From assembly GCA_001600055.1 (NCBI GenBank), contig BCIV01000021.1, positions 14,290 to 78,289 of the forward strand: a stretch of 64,000 bases of DNA. The letters run 5' to 3'. Shown piece after piece: positions 49,037 to 59,725 of the stretch (position 1 is the first letter of the stretch; each line of letters opens with the position of its first letter). Origin of the DNA: Filobasidium wieringae (Eukaryota > Basidiomycota > Tremellomycetes > Filobasidiales > Filobasidiaceae). A program made the translations under genes and the position numbers. Below the pieces are notes generated by a model. That model made no database searches, was not told the origin of the DNA, and saw nothing but the letters and a program-made list of their open reading frames with translations.

Positions 49037-51180
49037 CTCCCACTCAACCGATATGCTGAAGTGGTAAGGCGATACAGGCTTCCCTTGATAAGCCGCTGGT
49101 ATCTCAGTCCAATGGCATTCTGCAAGTCCAGGAACTGGTCAGCAGAAAGTGACTTGGTGAACATGTCTGCTTGGTTTTTCTTTGACGGAACATGTACAAG
49201 CTCAATTGACTTGTCTCCCACTTGCTCCCGTAAGTAGTGGTGACGCAAGGAGATATGCTTTGACCTGTCATGGTGTACAGGGTTCTGCGATAGCAGGATA
49301 GCACCCATGTTGTCATTGTAAAGAGTGAAACGATCACTCTGAGGAAAACCCAGATCTTCAAGTAGTAGACGTAACCAGGATGCCTGTTTGGCTGCATCTG
49401 CAGAGGACATGTATTCCGCTTCTGCAGTGGACAGGGACACTGTGGGCTGCCGTCTTGCTCTCCAAGAGGTGAGACCTCCAAAGGTCTTGAACAGGTAGCC
49501 AGTGGTGGACCTATGGGTGTCTTGGACCCACCCCAGTCAGCATCAGCATAGCCAAGGATGATCTGTTTGCCAGATTCAAAGTCATAGGACAGACAAAGAT
49601 TGGAAGTACGTCACAAACACCTGAGAAGATGTTTTGCAGCCTGGTAGTGCTCTGTAGACTATTTGCTAATGTAGCGGGCAAGCAGACCTGCAGCAAAGGC
49701 AATATCTGGCCGGGTGGTGGCGGACAAGTAGAGGACAAATCCGGCTAGTCCAGGGAAGTCCAAGTCCTTTGCGGCTGCATGTTCCTCATCTGTAGCAGAG
49801 ACTGGCTTGAATGACGCAGGAAGTGGTGTCCTGACGGGCTGCAGTTTGTCATGTCAAACCGCTCAAGCAGGGCTTTCACATAGTGCCCCTGAGAGATATC
49901 TAGCTGTCTAGCTTGTCTGTCATGAATGACATTGAAACCAAGAAAGTAGTTGACGGGTCCGTTGTCTGTACACTCAGACTGTGCATTGAGCCGCTTCTTG
50001 AAAGCATTGAGAGCTGGTCTGTCATGGCATGCAATGAGCTGGTCATCAACATGGACGGAAACAAGCATGCTGACCTTGTCCTGTTTGTAGACGTAAAGAC
50101 ATGGATCTGCTCGAGTAGGAGTGAAGCCTTCCGACTTCATCCACTTGTCAAAGGACTGGTTGAAACAGCGGGGAGACTGATGTAGACCGTAGAGAGACTT
50201 CCTGAGCCGGATGACCTTGCCGTGAGGAATGTCACTACCTTCAGGTGGTTCCATGAAGATGGTCTCCTCTAGCTCTTCATTCAGGAAAGCGGCCTTGATG
50301 TCGACCTGATCACATTCCATGTCAAGTGAGTTGACAAGGGAGAGGAAGACTCGGATGGAGTCCTTGTGCACAACGGAAGCATGGATGTCATTGAAGTGAA
50401 GGTCTTTGATCTGTGCATAGCCTTTGGCTACCCAGCGGGCCTTGTATGCTGCAACCTTGCCAGTGATGCCGTCTATCTTCCTGGTATAGACCCAGCGTGC
50501 TTTGAGCACATGCATGGAAGGCAGACGGGGACTGATCTCAAACACTTGGTATTTGTCCATCTTACTCAGCTCGTCATCCATAGCTATCTTCCAGTGCTCC
50601 CACTGGCCAGAGGTACGTGCTTCTCTGTATGACCTGGGATTGGTGATGTCGGCTAGGAATGCCATGGCCATCATAGCAAGAGGATCCTCAGAGCTGTCAG
50701 AGTCATCTGCTGCTTGAGCAGGTTGACGGCGGTAGACTCCCGCTTGCTGAGGGATCTCTTCCAAGTCAGAGTTGGAGTAGTTGTCCAGCGGGTCAGGTGA
50801 AGGTGATCTCCTGTACCTAGGCTCTCTGCGTCTTGCGGGAGGAGTCACCCGCTGAGGACAAGGCAGTTGCTGTTGATGATCTGGAACGGGAGCAAGCACT
50901 GGAGTCTGTGGAGGAGTATCAAGACGGTCTTCTTCTTCTTGGTCAGACAAGTCTGCTAGTGGGGCATACCTGTTGCGTGAAGAGATCTTGTTACTGGTGC
51001 TGACCTCGGTATTATTCTCTTTGACCGGAGTGGTAGATGATGTTGGGTTTTCTGTTTCCCCCTGTGGAGTGACCGGGTGTTCAGAAGAATACCAAGTTGC
51101 TCTCACAGCTATTATCTGTCCAGGTTCTTGCAGACGTCTTATCTTATCCCTGAATCCCACTGATATCCTAATAAGTTGGT
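48997..51180 (-). mobile_element. Degenerate copia-type (Ty1/copia) retroelement, RT and RNase H part
   Basis: Reading leftwards from about 51160: a linker after the lost integrase (MGFRDKIRRLQEPGQIIAVR), then reverse transcriptase blocks HVLKARWVYTRKI, YKARWVAKGYAQ, QVDIKAAFLNEELEETIFM, LRKSLYGLHQSPRCF and the catalytic VHVDDQLIA. After frame changes and a TAG near 49650-49760, remnants TTRPDIAFAAGLLAR and [10 protein letters not shown] are visible. RNase H follows ([35 protein letters not shown]). Gag, protease and integrase are missing; a leader sequence of about 180 bp joins directly to the RT linker, so this is an internally deleted, non-autonomous copy. Confidence 0.85.
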
Positions 51181-51355
51181 GAAGTTGGTGAAGTTGAAGT
51201 GAGCAATAAGGGTAGCTAGGCCTTGTTGTGTTGAAGGTTGAAGGTGCTGAAGCGTGAGTGCTGAAGCTGGTGGTGAAAATATGAGTCAGGAAGTATGTAC
51301 TATGAAGACTGAAGAAGTAGGAGGTAAGAGTGTTCAGCTCTGTTCCTCCTCTTCT

Positions 51356-51498
51356 TGTTGGATATGCGCTGTTGCGCTATGCAACCTCAGCCTAGTGTCA
51401 CGTGACACCCTTCCTCTTACGCGTGTCCTCCCTCTCTCTGACTCTCTCCCATACAAGTCATCCTCATCCTTCTGTGCTACTTTACTTTAGTTTCCCTG
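51356..51498 (+). repeat. Partial LTR copy ending at the assembly gap
   Basis: The first 143 bp of the LTR (TGTTGGATATGCGC...GTTTCCCTG), ending at the first N. It appears identical to 52481-52623 and is probably the same locus sequenced on both contig ends. Confidence 0.8.
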
Positions 51499-51598
51499 NN
51501 NNNNNNNNNNNNNNNNNNNNNNNNNNNNNNNNNNNNNNNNNNNNNNNNNNNNNNNNNNNNNNNNNNNNNNNNNNNNNNNNNNNNNNNNNNNNNNNNNN
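51499..51598. other. Assembly gap (100 N)
   Basis: Exactly 100 N, a placeholder length. The 1025 bases before it (50474-51498) recur after it (51599-52623) at a constant offset of 1125. Confidence 0.98.
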
Positions 51599-52623
51599 TA
51601 TCTTCCTGGTATAGACCCAGCGTGCTTTGAGCACATGCATGGAAGGCAGACGGGGACTGATCTCAAACACTTGGTATTTGTCCATCTTACTCAGCTCGTC
51701 ATCCATAGCTATCTTCCAGTGCTCCCACTGGCCAGAGGTACGTGCTTCTCTGTATGACCTGGGATTGGTGATGTCGGCTAGGAATGCCATGGCCATCATA
51801 GCAAGAGGATCCTCAGAGCTGTCAGAGTCATCTGCTGCTTGAGCAGGTTGACGGCGGTAGACTCCCGCTTGCTGAGGGATCTCTTCCAAGTCAGAGTTGG
51901 AGTAGTTGTCCAGCGGGTCAGGTGAAGGTGATCTCCTGTACCTAGGCTCTCTGCGTCTTGCGGGAGGAGTCACCCGCTGAGGACAAGGCAGTTGCTGTTG
52001 ATGATCTGGAACGGGAGCAAGCACTGGAGTCTGTGGAGGAGTATCAAGACGGTCTTCTTCTTCTTGGTCAGACAAGTCTGCTAGTGGGGCATACCTGTTG
52101 CGTGAAGAGATCTTGTTACTGGTGCTGACCTCGGTATTATTCTCTTTGACCGGAGTGGTAGATGATGTTGGGTTTTCTGTTTCCCCCTGTGGAGTGACCG
52201 GGTGTTCAGAAGAATACCAAGTTGCTCTCACAGCTATTATCTGTCCAGGTTCTTGCAGACGTCTTATCTTATCCCTGAATCCCACTGATATCCTAATAAG
52301 TTGGTGAAGTTGGTGAAGTTGAAGTGAGCAATAAGGGTAGCTAGGCCTTGTTGTGTTGAAGGTTGAAGGTGCTGAAGCGTGAGTGCTGAAGCTGGTGGTG
52401 AAAATATGAGTCAGGAAGTATGTACTATGAAGACTGAAGAAGTAGGAGGTAAGAGTGTTCAGCTCTGTTCCTCCTCTTCTTGTTGGATATGCGCTGTTGC
52501 GCTATGCAACCTCAGCCTAGTGTCACGTGACACCCTTCCTCTTACGCGTGTCCTCCCTCTCTCTGACTCTCTCCCATACAAGTCATCCTCATCCTTCTGT
52601 GCTACTTTACTTTAGTTTCCCTG
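51599..52623 (-). repeat. Direct repeat of 50474-51498, probable unmerged contig overlap
   Basis: Contains the same RT linker and start of the RT ORF (reading leftwards from 52285) as the copy before the gap, with the same leader and LTR start. The two copies run exactly to the two edges of the N gap, which fits a missed overlap better than a biological duplication. Confidence 0.85.
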
Positions 52624-52709
52624 TTGTGATTCATACTTATCACTAAATCACAACTGGTATGTTACCTGGTAGTAGTGATGCTCAGTATACTTATCACTGA
52701 TTCACAACA
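52481..52709 (+). repeat. LTR, 229 bp, inverted relative to the left LTR
   Basis: Plus strand reads TGTTGGATATGCGC...GATTCACAACA. It has the same length as 48808-49036 but in opposite orientation and differs at only a handful of sites, mainly transitions. For the minus-strand pol between them this LTR is in the wrong direction. Either an LTR inversion or a recombination with another copy is implied. Confidence 0.8.
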
Positions 52710-52773
52710 CTTCTGGCTTGTATACATATGTCTACAAGACAATAGGATACAAGTGAAAGGTAATCAACAACGA

Positions 52774-52932
52774 TTCGTAAAGTAGTACCATCATTTGTAA
52801 AGTAGTACAAGTATTTGTAAAGTGAATCTTATTCCTGCCAAGGAATTGATGAAGTACGTGTTTGAGAACACTAAGTTCGATGAAGTAGGTGTTTTAGAAC
52901 ATTAGGTTTGATCAAGTACGTGTTTAAGATCA
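52774..52932. repeat. Two short tandem repeat families
   Basis: TTTGTAAAGTAGTAC-like units recur at about 20-bp spacing (52774-52825). Then a 31-bp period repeat of the form GATGAAGTACGTGTTTGAGAACA has three copies starting near 52848, 52879 and 52910. The word TTCGTAAAGTAGTAC also occurs inverted near 56548 in the downstream LTR. Confidence 0.7.
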
Positions 52933-53002
52933 AGAAGGTTTGATCAAGTCCAAAACTGATTGATGAGTCCGTAAATGATCTGTAGTCCTGTGCAGCTGTG
53001 CT

Positions 53003-56000
53003 GTGTTGGTGTTTCAACTGTGCATATTGGTATATCCAGTGTGTGTAGTGTGTGCGGTTCATGTATCCTTCACAAAGGGCAAAGGACAACAGTGCATCGA
53101 GTGGCTAGTCGATCTAAGAGCCAGTTCACACATCTGCAATAGGAAGGATGCTTTCAGTCAGATGGAATACCTGAAGACGCCTAAGAGGTTCAGGACTGCA
53201 TTTGGAAATGCGTCTACCTGTGACATGGGAGGTCAAGTTGCTATGAAGCTACCTAAGAGTGACAACACTCTGATCTTATATAATGTGTCTCTTATGGAAG
53301 ATGCACCCTGTAACCTCCTCAGTCAAGGAACATTGATTCATAAAGGATGTGATGTCAGGATCACCAAGGAAGGTGGCAGTATGAGCCATTCAGGTCATAC
53401 CATCCCCATATACAGAACTGGAGTTAATGGAACACTCGCGGCAATCACTCTGGTTTTGGATCAGAGTCATGAGGAATCTAACAAGATTCAGCAGGAAGAA
53501 GAAGTCTTCCTTACCACTCAAGATAAGGACACCTTACAAGGATGGCACAATAGATTGGGCCATATCGGTATCAGTACCATCAAGAAGCTTGCACAAGAAG
53601 GAAAGCTACACATCACAGATAAGGACACATCTACTTTCAAGATGGAGGAATGTGACACCTGTGCAGTAGCCAAGACGACTCGTCTTACCTTTGACGATGT
53701 CTCAGTGGCAGGAACACAACCACTGGAGATAGTACACTCAGACATTGCAGGACCGCTCAAACCAGATCTGGATGGTTACATCTATAACGTGACATTCATT
53801 GATGACTTTACTGGTCTGACTTGCATCAATGGTCTGAGGAACAAGTCTGCAATGGATGTATTGGACAGCTTCAAGGACTTCAAGAAGACTGCTGAACTGG
53901 TCTTTCAGAAGAAGGTTCAATGCTTGCGTACAGATGGTGGTGGAGAGTACCAAGGTAGTATGAATACCTATCTCTTAGGACAAGGGATAGTCCACCAAGT
54001 TACTACACCATACACACCTTGGACCAGAAGTGGTGGTACCATGCTATGCAATATGCTTGCAGCATCATCAACATGGGCAAGCAGTATCAAGGAAGATCTC
54101 TGGAGGAGATCATGTGGAAACACAGACCCAGCTATGGACAGCTACATCCTTTTGGTACAGAGTGCTGGGCAAGGGTACCCAGAGAAGCAAGGTACAAGAG
54201 TGATCTTACTTAGTCAAAAGCAATCAAGGGAAGATTGCTGCATCCCAACATGAAGGGAGCAGGGCACCTGATAGTGACTCAGGAAAGTGACAGAGAAGTG
54301 ACACTGACCAGCAGAGATATTGTGTTCAAGAGACCAGAAGAGGTCAGCAATAGGGAGAGTACTCCAAGGATATCCAATGGAACACAATATGGAGGTCAAG
54401 ATGGTCATACAGAAGAAGGACTGCCACAAGAGCAGCCTGAGCTCACTTTACCTGAAGAAGATGATGACTATCATCAGGAAGATGATGAACAGCAGGAACC
54501 ACCAAGGGAAAAGACTCCTGCGGTGAACATACCTGCGCTTCAATATCCAATGGAGGATCCGGATGCAGATGAACAAGAGTCTGATGATGAGGATCCTATG
54601 CTACTGAGACCTAATGTGGTTGCAAGAAGGAGTCACCCAGGCTGAACATCATACAAGAGATAGCCCTTGCAAGTGTGCATGTGGCACAAGAAGATCCTGA
54701 GACATATAGAGCTGCCATGCAAAGTGGTAACTCTCATTTATGGCAAGAAGCCATTGACAAAGAGCTCAAGTCTATTGAAGACACTGGAACCTGGAAAGAG
54801 ATTACAGTTCCAGAGGGAGCCAGCTTGGTAGACAGCAAGTGGGTCTTCAAGACCAAGCTCAATGAGAGAGGAAAGGTGGTCAAGTACAAAGCTAGAAGAC
54901 ATCTACATGGATTTCCCAGATGCTTACAAGAAGCAAGACAAGAGGTCAATAGGACTAAAGCTTGTCAGGTCACTCTATGGACTGAAACAGTCACCTAGAG
55001 TGTGGTGGCAACTGATCAGTGCCTATTTGGGAGAACTAGGATTCACAAGACTATCAGCAAATTGGGGCCTTTATTATCACAAGAAGAAAAAGGCTTACCT
55101 GCTACTCTATGTGGACAATGTGCTCATAGCAGCAGCACAGATGACAATCATTGATGGCATCAAGGATGCATTAAAGGACAAATGGAAATGGTCTGATATA
55201 GGTGCAGCTACCTATGAACTTGGACTGAAGCTGGACAGGCATAGGCCCAGCAGAACTATCTCACTCAGCCAAGAAGGATACATCCACAGAGCGCTTGAAC
55301 GCTTTGGCATGCAAGATGCAAAAACAGTCACTACTCCACTCTATAATGCTACTCTGGCAAGACAGGAAGGAACAGTGAAGGTTGACAAACAGCGGCAGAC
55401 ACTCTGTCAGCAGATAGTTGGATCCTTGATGTGGTGTGCCATGTCAGCAAGACCAGACATAGTTTTCACTGTTGGCTATCTGAGCAGGTTCAGCAGCAAC
55501 CCCTCAGAGCAACACCTGAAAGCAGCAAAGAGAACATTGGCTTATCTCAAAGGGACTTTGGACAAGGCTCTTACCTTAGGACAACTCAGTAAAGACAATG
55601 GAGTCCTTACAGGATACTGTGATGCAGACTATGCAGGAGACTTGGAGACAAGACGCAGCACAACAGGCTACTGTTTCAAGCTCTTAGGTTCTGTCATCTC
55701 ATGGACCTCAATCAGACAGAACACAGTTGCAACCTCAACATGCAAAGCAGAATACATGGCTCTAGCAGAAGCTGCCAAGGAAGCCATATGGCTGAGCAGA
55801 ATGCTGAAGGAATTGGATCTCATCAAGAAAGACCTGCCTGCCCAACTTTACTGTGACAATCAAGGAGCATTGGCACTGGCAGCCAACCCTGCACATCACA
55901 AGAGATCCAAACATATTGATATTAGATATCACTATATCAGGGAGATGATTGACAATGGTCATATCACCATCCATCATGTCAGGACAAACAACCAAGCAGC

Positions 56001-56070
56001 AGATATGCTTACAAAACCATTCAAGGACATCAAACATAAGCATAACTGCCAGCTCATTCATCTAGAATAA
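53003..56070 (+). pseudogene. Second copia-type retroelement, decayed (protease-integrase-RT-RNase H)
   Basis: Plus-strand pol remnant. Protease-like start VDLRASSHICNRKDAF has lost the DSG active site. Then the GAG-pre-integrase motif WHNRLGHIGISTIKKLA, zinc part CDTCAVAKTTR, and integrase EIVHSDIAGPL and LRTDGGGEYQG. Frame changes near 54015 and stops near 54212 and 54643 follow. The RT is internally deleted at about 54890 (YKARRHLHGFPR): the segment with the first catalytic Asp is gone, and the YVDD box reads YVDN. RNase H is well kept (STCKAEYMALAEAAKEAIWL; HKRSKHIDIRYHYIREM) and ends at 56070. Gag and a 5' LTR of its own kind are not seen. Two ambiguous bases lie at 56199 and 56217. Different subfamily from the minus-strand element. 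Confidence 0.85.
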
Positions 56071-56361
56071 TTTGATGGAGCTATAGGCAGATTGAAGAGG
56101 ATCAGTAGACTGCATGCAATCTTAGGAGGCAAGGATCACCCTCAGCAAGGATTGATGCAAAACATCCTGGAAGTCGAAAAGTTACTTTGTCTTCTTCANG
56201 ACACGGCTCACTCCAGNATGGTGATTGGTTTTTGTTTGGAAACTAGGATTGGAAAGGATTGGAATTCTGGATTGGAAACATAAAAGACAAAACAGCAAAA
56301 ACAGGAGGTGCTCACCTGCACCATCAGGCTCTGAAGGTTTGCGCTTGAGCTTGAGAGGGAG

Positions 56362-57305
56362 TGTTGCAATTTGCAATGATTTGACATCATTGGCAATAGG
56401 CTATATGGATGACATGTGGATTGGCAATCACAAACACAAAGGGAATCATGGAACACAATCAACATGCCATGAAACAAAGGGGTAGCACAGCAATCACGTA
56501 CTTGCGAGCAATCGTGTGATTAGGTTGGCACAGCCCATCAATCTCGTACTACTTTACGAACAGTCCCACATTGGTCCCACAAGGGTCCCACTGGTTGCAC
56601 ATGATACATATGTAGTGTTGGCCAAAGTTCAAAAGTCTAAGTCTAAGTCTAATTTTTTTATTCAAAACCATTAGACTTAGATGGCACTTAAACGTATAGC
56701 CGTCTAATTTTAGACGCGTCTGATAAATGGCGTCTAAAAGTTCAGATGCCGTCTGAACTTTTAGATGGCTGGAAGTCCAAGGGATCCTGAAAAATACAGT
56801 TTGAGTTCAATCAATCATTCTACATTGCGCTTCTACTATTCATATGGCCTCTAGTACATCCGGTTGGACACTGCATGCTGTGGCTGAAGGCAGAGACATG
56901 ATACAAGTTGACGTCTAGCCGTCTAAACTGTCTAGATGTGTCTAGATGCCTGATTTAGCCGTCTAAGTCTAAAAGTCTAAAAAGAAAATCACCAAAGTTT
57001 TAGACTTAGACTTGAATTTAGACGCCATTCAATTAGATGCCGTCTAATTAGATGCCGTCTAATTAGATGCCGTTTGCCGTCTAAAGTCTAAGTCTAGGCG
57101 TCTAACTTAGACGTGTGCCAACTCTATACATATGAACTGTTAACAGGGTGGTCATCTATCCCTTGATGGAGTCTGAGATCCTGTACTCAATTACCGAATG
57201 CCGAGATGGCACCACATGGTACCAGGTTCTTTGATACATATATATAGGAGGACACTTTGACCTCTACTTCTGTCCTCACTTTCATTTACTGTAATAACGC
57301 AAGTT
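56362..57305 (+). repeat. 3' LTR of the second copia element, carrying a hAT MITE
   Basis: Starts TGTTGCAATTTG directly after a polypurine tract (TTGAGAGGGAG at about 56351-56361), like the tract before the other LTR. A TATA-like stretch TACATATATATAGG near 57235 could be the LTR promoter. The right end is not fixed; no matching 5' LTR is in the window. The LTR is split by the 514-bp element at 56613-57126. Confidence 0.55.
56613..57126. mobile_element. Non-autonomous hAT-type element (MITE), 514 bp
   Basis: Ends TAGTGTTGGC...GCCAACTCTA form terminal inverted repeats (TAGTGTTGGC vs TAGAGTTGGC, one mismatch in ten). It is flanked by a perfect 8-bp target duplication TACATATG at 56605-56612 and 57127-57134. 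Both the 8-bp duplication and the TAGAGTTGG-type end are hAT hallmarks. It has no coding capacity. Inside are more than a dozen copies of GTCTAA/TTAGAC, densest near both ends, including AATTAGATGCCGTCT in tandem near 57030-57070, probably transposase-binding subterminal repeats. Confidence 0.92.
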
Positions 57306-57844
57306 GTTGTGGAACCACATGGAAGCGGGAACAACGGTACAAAGGACTGTGGGAGCAGACACGGAATTAGTAATGATTGAGAGTGATCAGATTGGGTATC
57401 AGGTACGCAGAAGTTCCAAAGAGGGTTCCGACAAGACCGACGAGACCGTTGAAGACGGGTATATCACTGGAGAATGACGAGTAATGAATTCAATGACTAT
57501 TTGACATTAGATTCATTCACCAAATTACAACAAGAGGAACTCCTGGAAAGACTGAGGTTAAAATTATTGATGTGTACTTCAGAGGTACACGATTGCATAG
57601 GGTTCCTCAAACTTTCAGAAGGTTTCACCGTCTAGTTGTGGAGATCTGTTCCAAAGAGCACGTGACATCTGGGTCCTGTTGATCATCCGCCCTGCGTGGG
57701 AAATGCATATTCGATTACCACCATTTAGCTCACGTCACCCTACAGCTCTACTTCACCTCACTTCCCATCTGCTATCCCCGGGCACGGCCTATACCCAGAA
57801 CTCAACCATAACCATCAACTAGAAAGTTTTGCTTCTTTCTCAGA
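57306..57844. other. Intergenic region before the BAR protein gene
   Basis: No coding feature is supported. It marks the right edge of the transposon nest and contains the promoter of the Rvs161/Hob3 gene. Confidence 0.4.
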
Positions 57845-59294
57845 ATGTCTTGGTGAGTGGCTCACCTTTTCGTACTATATCCGTGCTCATCCGTCCCTTT
57901 TGCGCACTTCGTCGTCGTTCAGGGGGGGGTAAGTGAAAGCGTGTGCTGTCTCATACGGCTTCAAATCCTGATCCTTAACCCACGAATGTCACATGATCTC
58001 GTTTCCTCCACAATTGGCGTACCCTTGGACCCGTACTGTACGATCTACAGCTTCAAGAAAGCTGCGTCTCGTGCAGGGACGCAGATCATGCAAAAGACCG
58101 GTCAAATCGAGCGGACCGTTGACCGCGAGTTTGCTGAAGAGGAAGGCCGATACCGAACGTAAATATTGTGTAGAATCTGTAAATCCTCCGAAGCATACCG
58201 ACAATCCAACTGAAATCGTATCGTTTCAGGATGGAGAAGGAAACCACTGAATTGCAGAAGGACGCAAAGGCATACCTGGACGCTATGAGATGTAAGTCCA
58301 TTTTGAAATGGTGTCAGATGCAACATGCTCAATTTGGGCCACTCTCCACTTTCGTAGCCATGTCTGCCTCCCAGAGCCGTATCGCCGAGACCTTGGAGTT
58401 ATTTTACACTGCTGACAGAACGTCAGATGTAAGCTTTCATGCTTGTTGGCAGCTCATGCGTGCCTTGCTTATGAGCGCTTTTTTCATTATATATTAGGGC
58501 GCTATGGCAGGTCATGCTTACAAATCGGCAGTTGATGAGCTGGATAATGGAGTAGGGAGAGACTTGGACGCTCCTTTCCGTGCGACCGTTCTGGAGCCGG
58601 TCGGCAAGATGTGCAGCTATTATCCTGCAATCAACGATGCCATTGCGAAACGTAATAAAAAGGTCGGTCAGGCCTGCTAGAAAAAGTCGGACTGGTAGTC
58701 GGGTGGTATTGACTGCTCTTGCGACAACACAAAGATGTTGGACTATGACGCAGCTCGATCTAAAGTCAGGAAGCTGGTAGATAAGCCGGCTGAGGATACT
58801 GCAAGACTTCCGCGAGTATGTGTAACCATTTAGACACTAAGCTGCGCGTATCTGATCAAGTCTTGTAATTCATCAGGCCCAGCAAGAGCACGACGATGCG
58901 AAAGACGTATTTGATGTCTTGAATAATCAATTAATAGAAGAGCTCCCCCAACTGGTCGAATTGCGTATTCGTGAGTGCCAGCGCTTGAGGGAATCCCATT
59001 TACCAGTCACTGAAAATTGATCCTTGTTTAGCCTATCTCGACCCTTCCTTTGAAGCTATGGTTCGAGTTCAACTGAAATTTGCTGAAGAAGGCTATTCGA
59101 AGTTGTCTGGCGTGCAAAGGTAAGTTAGACCGTCATATCAACTGGCTTGTTACCGCATTGCTAAACAATTGGCATACACGTATTTTAGATATTTTGCTGA
59201 GAATATCAGAGACGAGTATGCGAACGGCCAGTTAGACGTTCAAGTCGAAACCGTGTTGAGCGAGATGAAAGAACTGGCAATCTATGGAGTCTAA
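57845..59294 (+). CDS. hob3: BAR-domain protein Rvs161/Hob3 (amphiphysin family)
   Basis: Membrane-curving BAR protein acting in endocytosis and actin organisation. Ten exons give 262 residues, matching Rvs161/Hob3 length. Exons: 57845-57852, 57923-57928, 58051-58158, 58230-58291, 58358-58428, 58498-58662, 58735-58815, 58877-58970, 59032-59119, 59189-59294. Exon 1 is 8 nt and exon 2 is 6 nt (GGGGGG); together with exon 3 they make the conserved start MSWGGFKKAASRAG. Further signature: QKTGQIERTVDREF, YLDAMRSMSASQSRIAETLE and LVELRIPYLDPSFEAMVRVQ. No SH3 domain, as expected for the Rvs161 branch. Automatic annotation is likely to mis-start this gene because of the micro-exons. Confidence 0.95.
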
Positions 59295-59725
59295 GGTTCT
59301 TATCTGCAGACTAGTCGATCGTCCGGGTATTGTGACTGAGAGTAGTTAGTTGTAGGGGCGTATGGCATATTTGTATGACTATGAGACAGCTAATAAGCGT
59401 CCAGCAATCTACATCGACTATATCAACGTTACCCCCAGTGATATTCCAGAGCGGCGTATTGACATCTTGCTTTGCTCGGACCCGCGCTTGGCTATGCAAA
59501 GGACCAAGCCGTGCGCTAAAATGTGCCAATTGATCTTGGCATGACGAATTGGCCCTTAATCTCCTCTTTGGCTCACGTGCGGCTTCTCTCCCTCTTCATT
59601 CGGTCATACCAATGTCACCACGCCACACCTCTCCAGCTACATATAGGAACAACAGGTCACTACCATTCGCTCGTTCGCTTTGGAAAACTGTAAACCACAA
59701 TCGTTATATTGGTACAACTTCAAAC
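59295..59725. other. Intergenic region
   Basis: Holds the 3' flank of the BAR gene and the promoter of the RCR-type gene. Short ORFs on both strands lack features. Confidence 0.4.

Noticed and set aside
50474..52623. Genuine tandem duplication of the copia RT region
   Set aside because: Both copies end exactly at the N gap edges, which points to an assembly overlap.
57857..58162. 101-codon plus ORF as the start of the gene at 57.8 kb
   Set aside because: It reads through two introns of the BAR gene; the spliced micro-exon model gives the conserved N-terminus and an exact frame.
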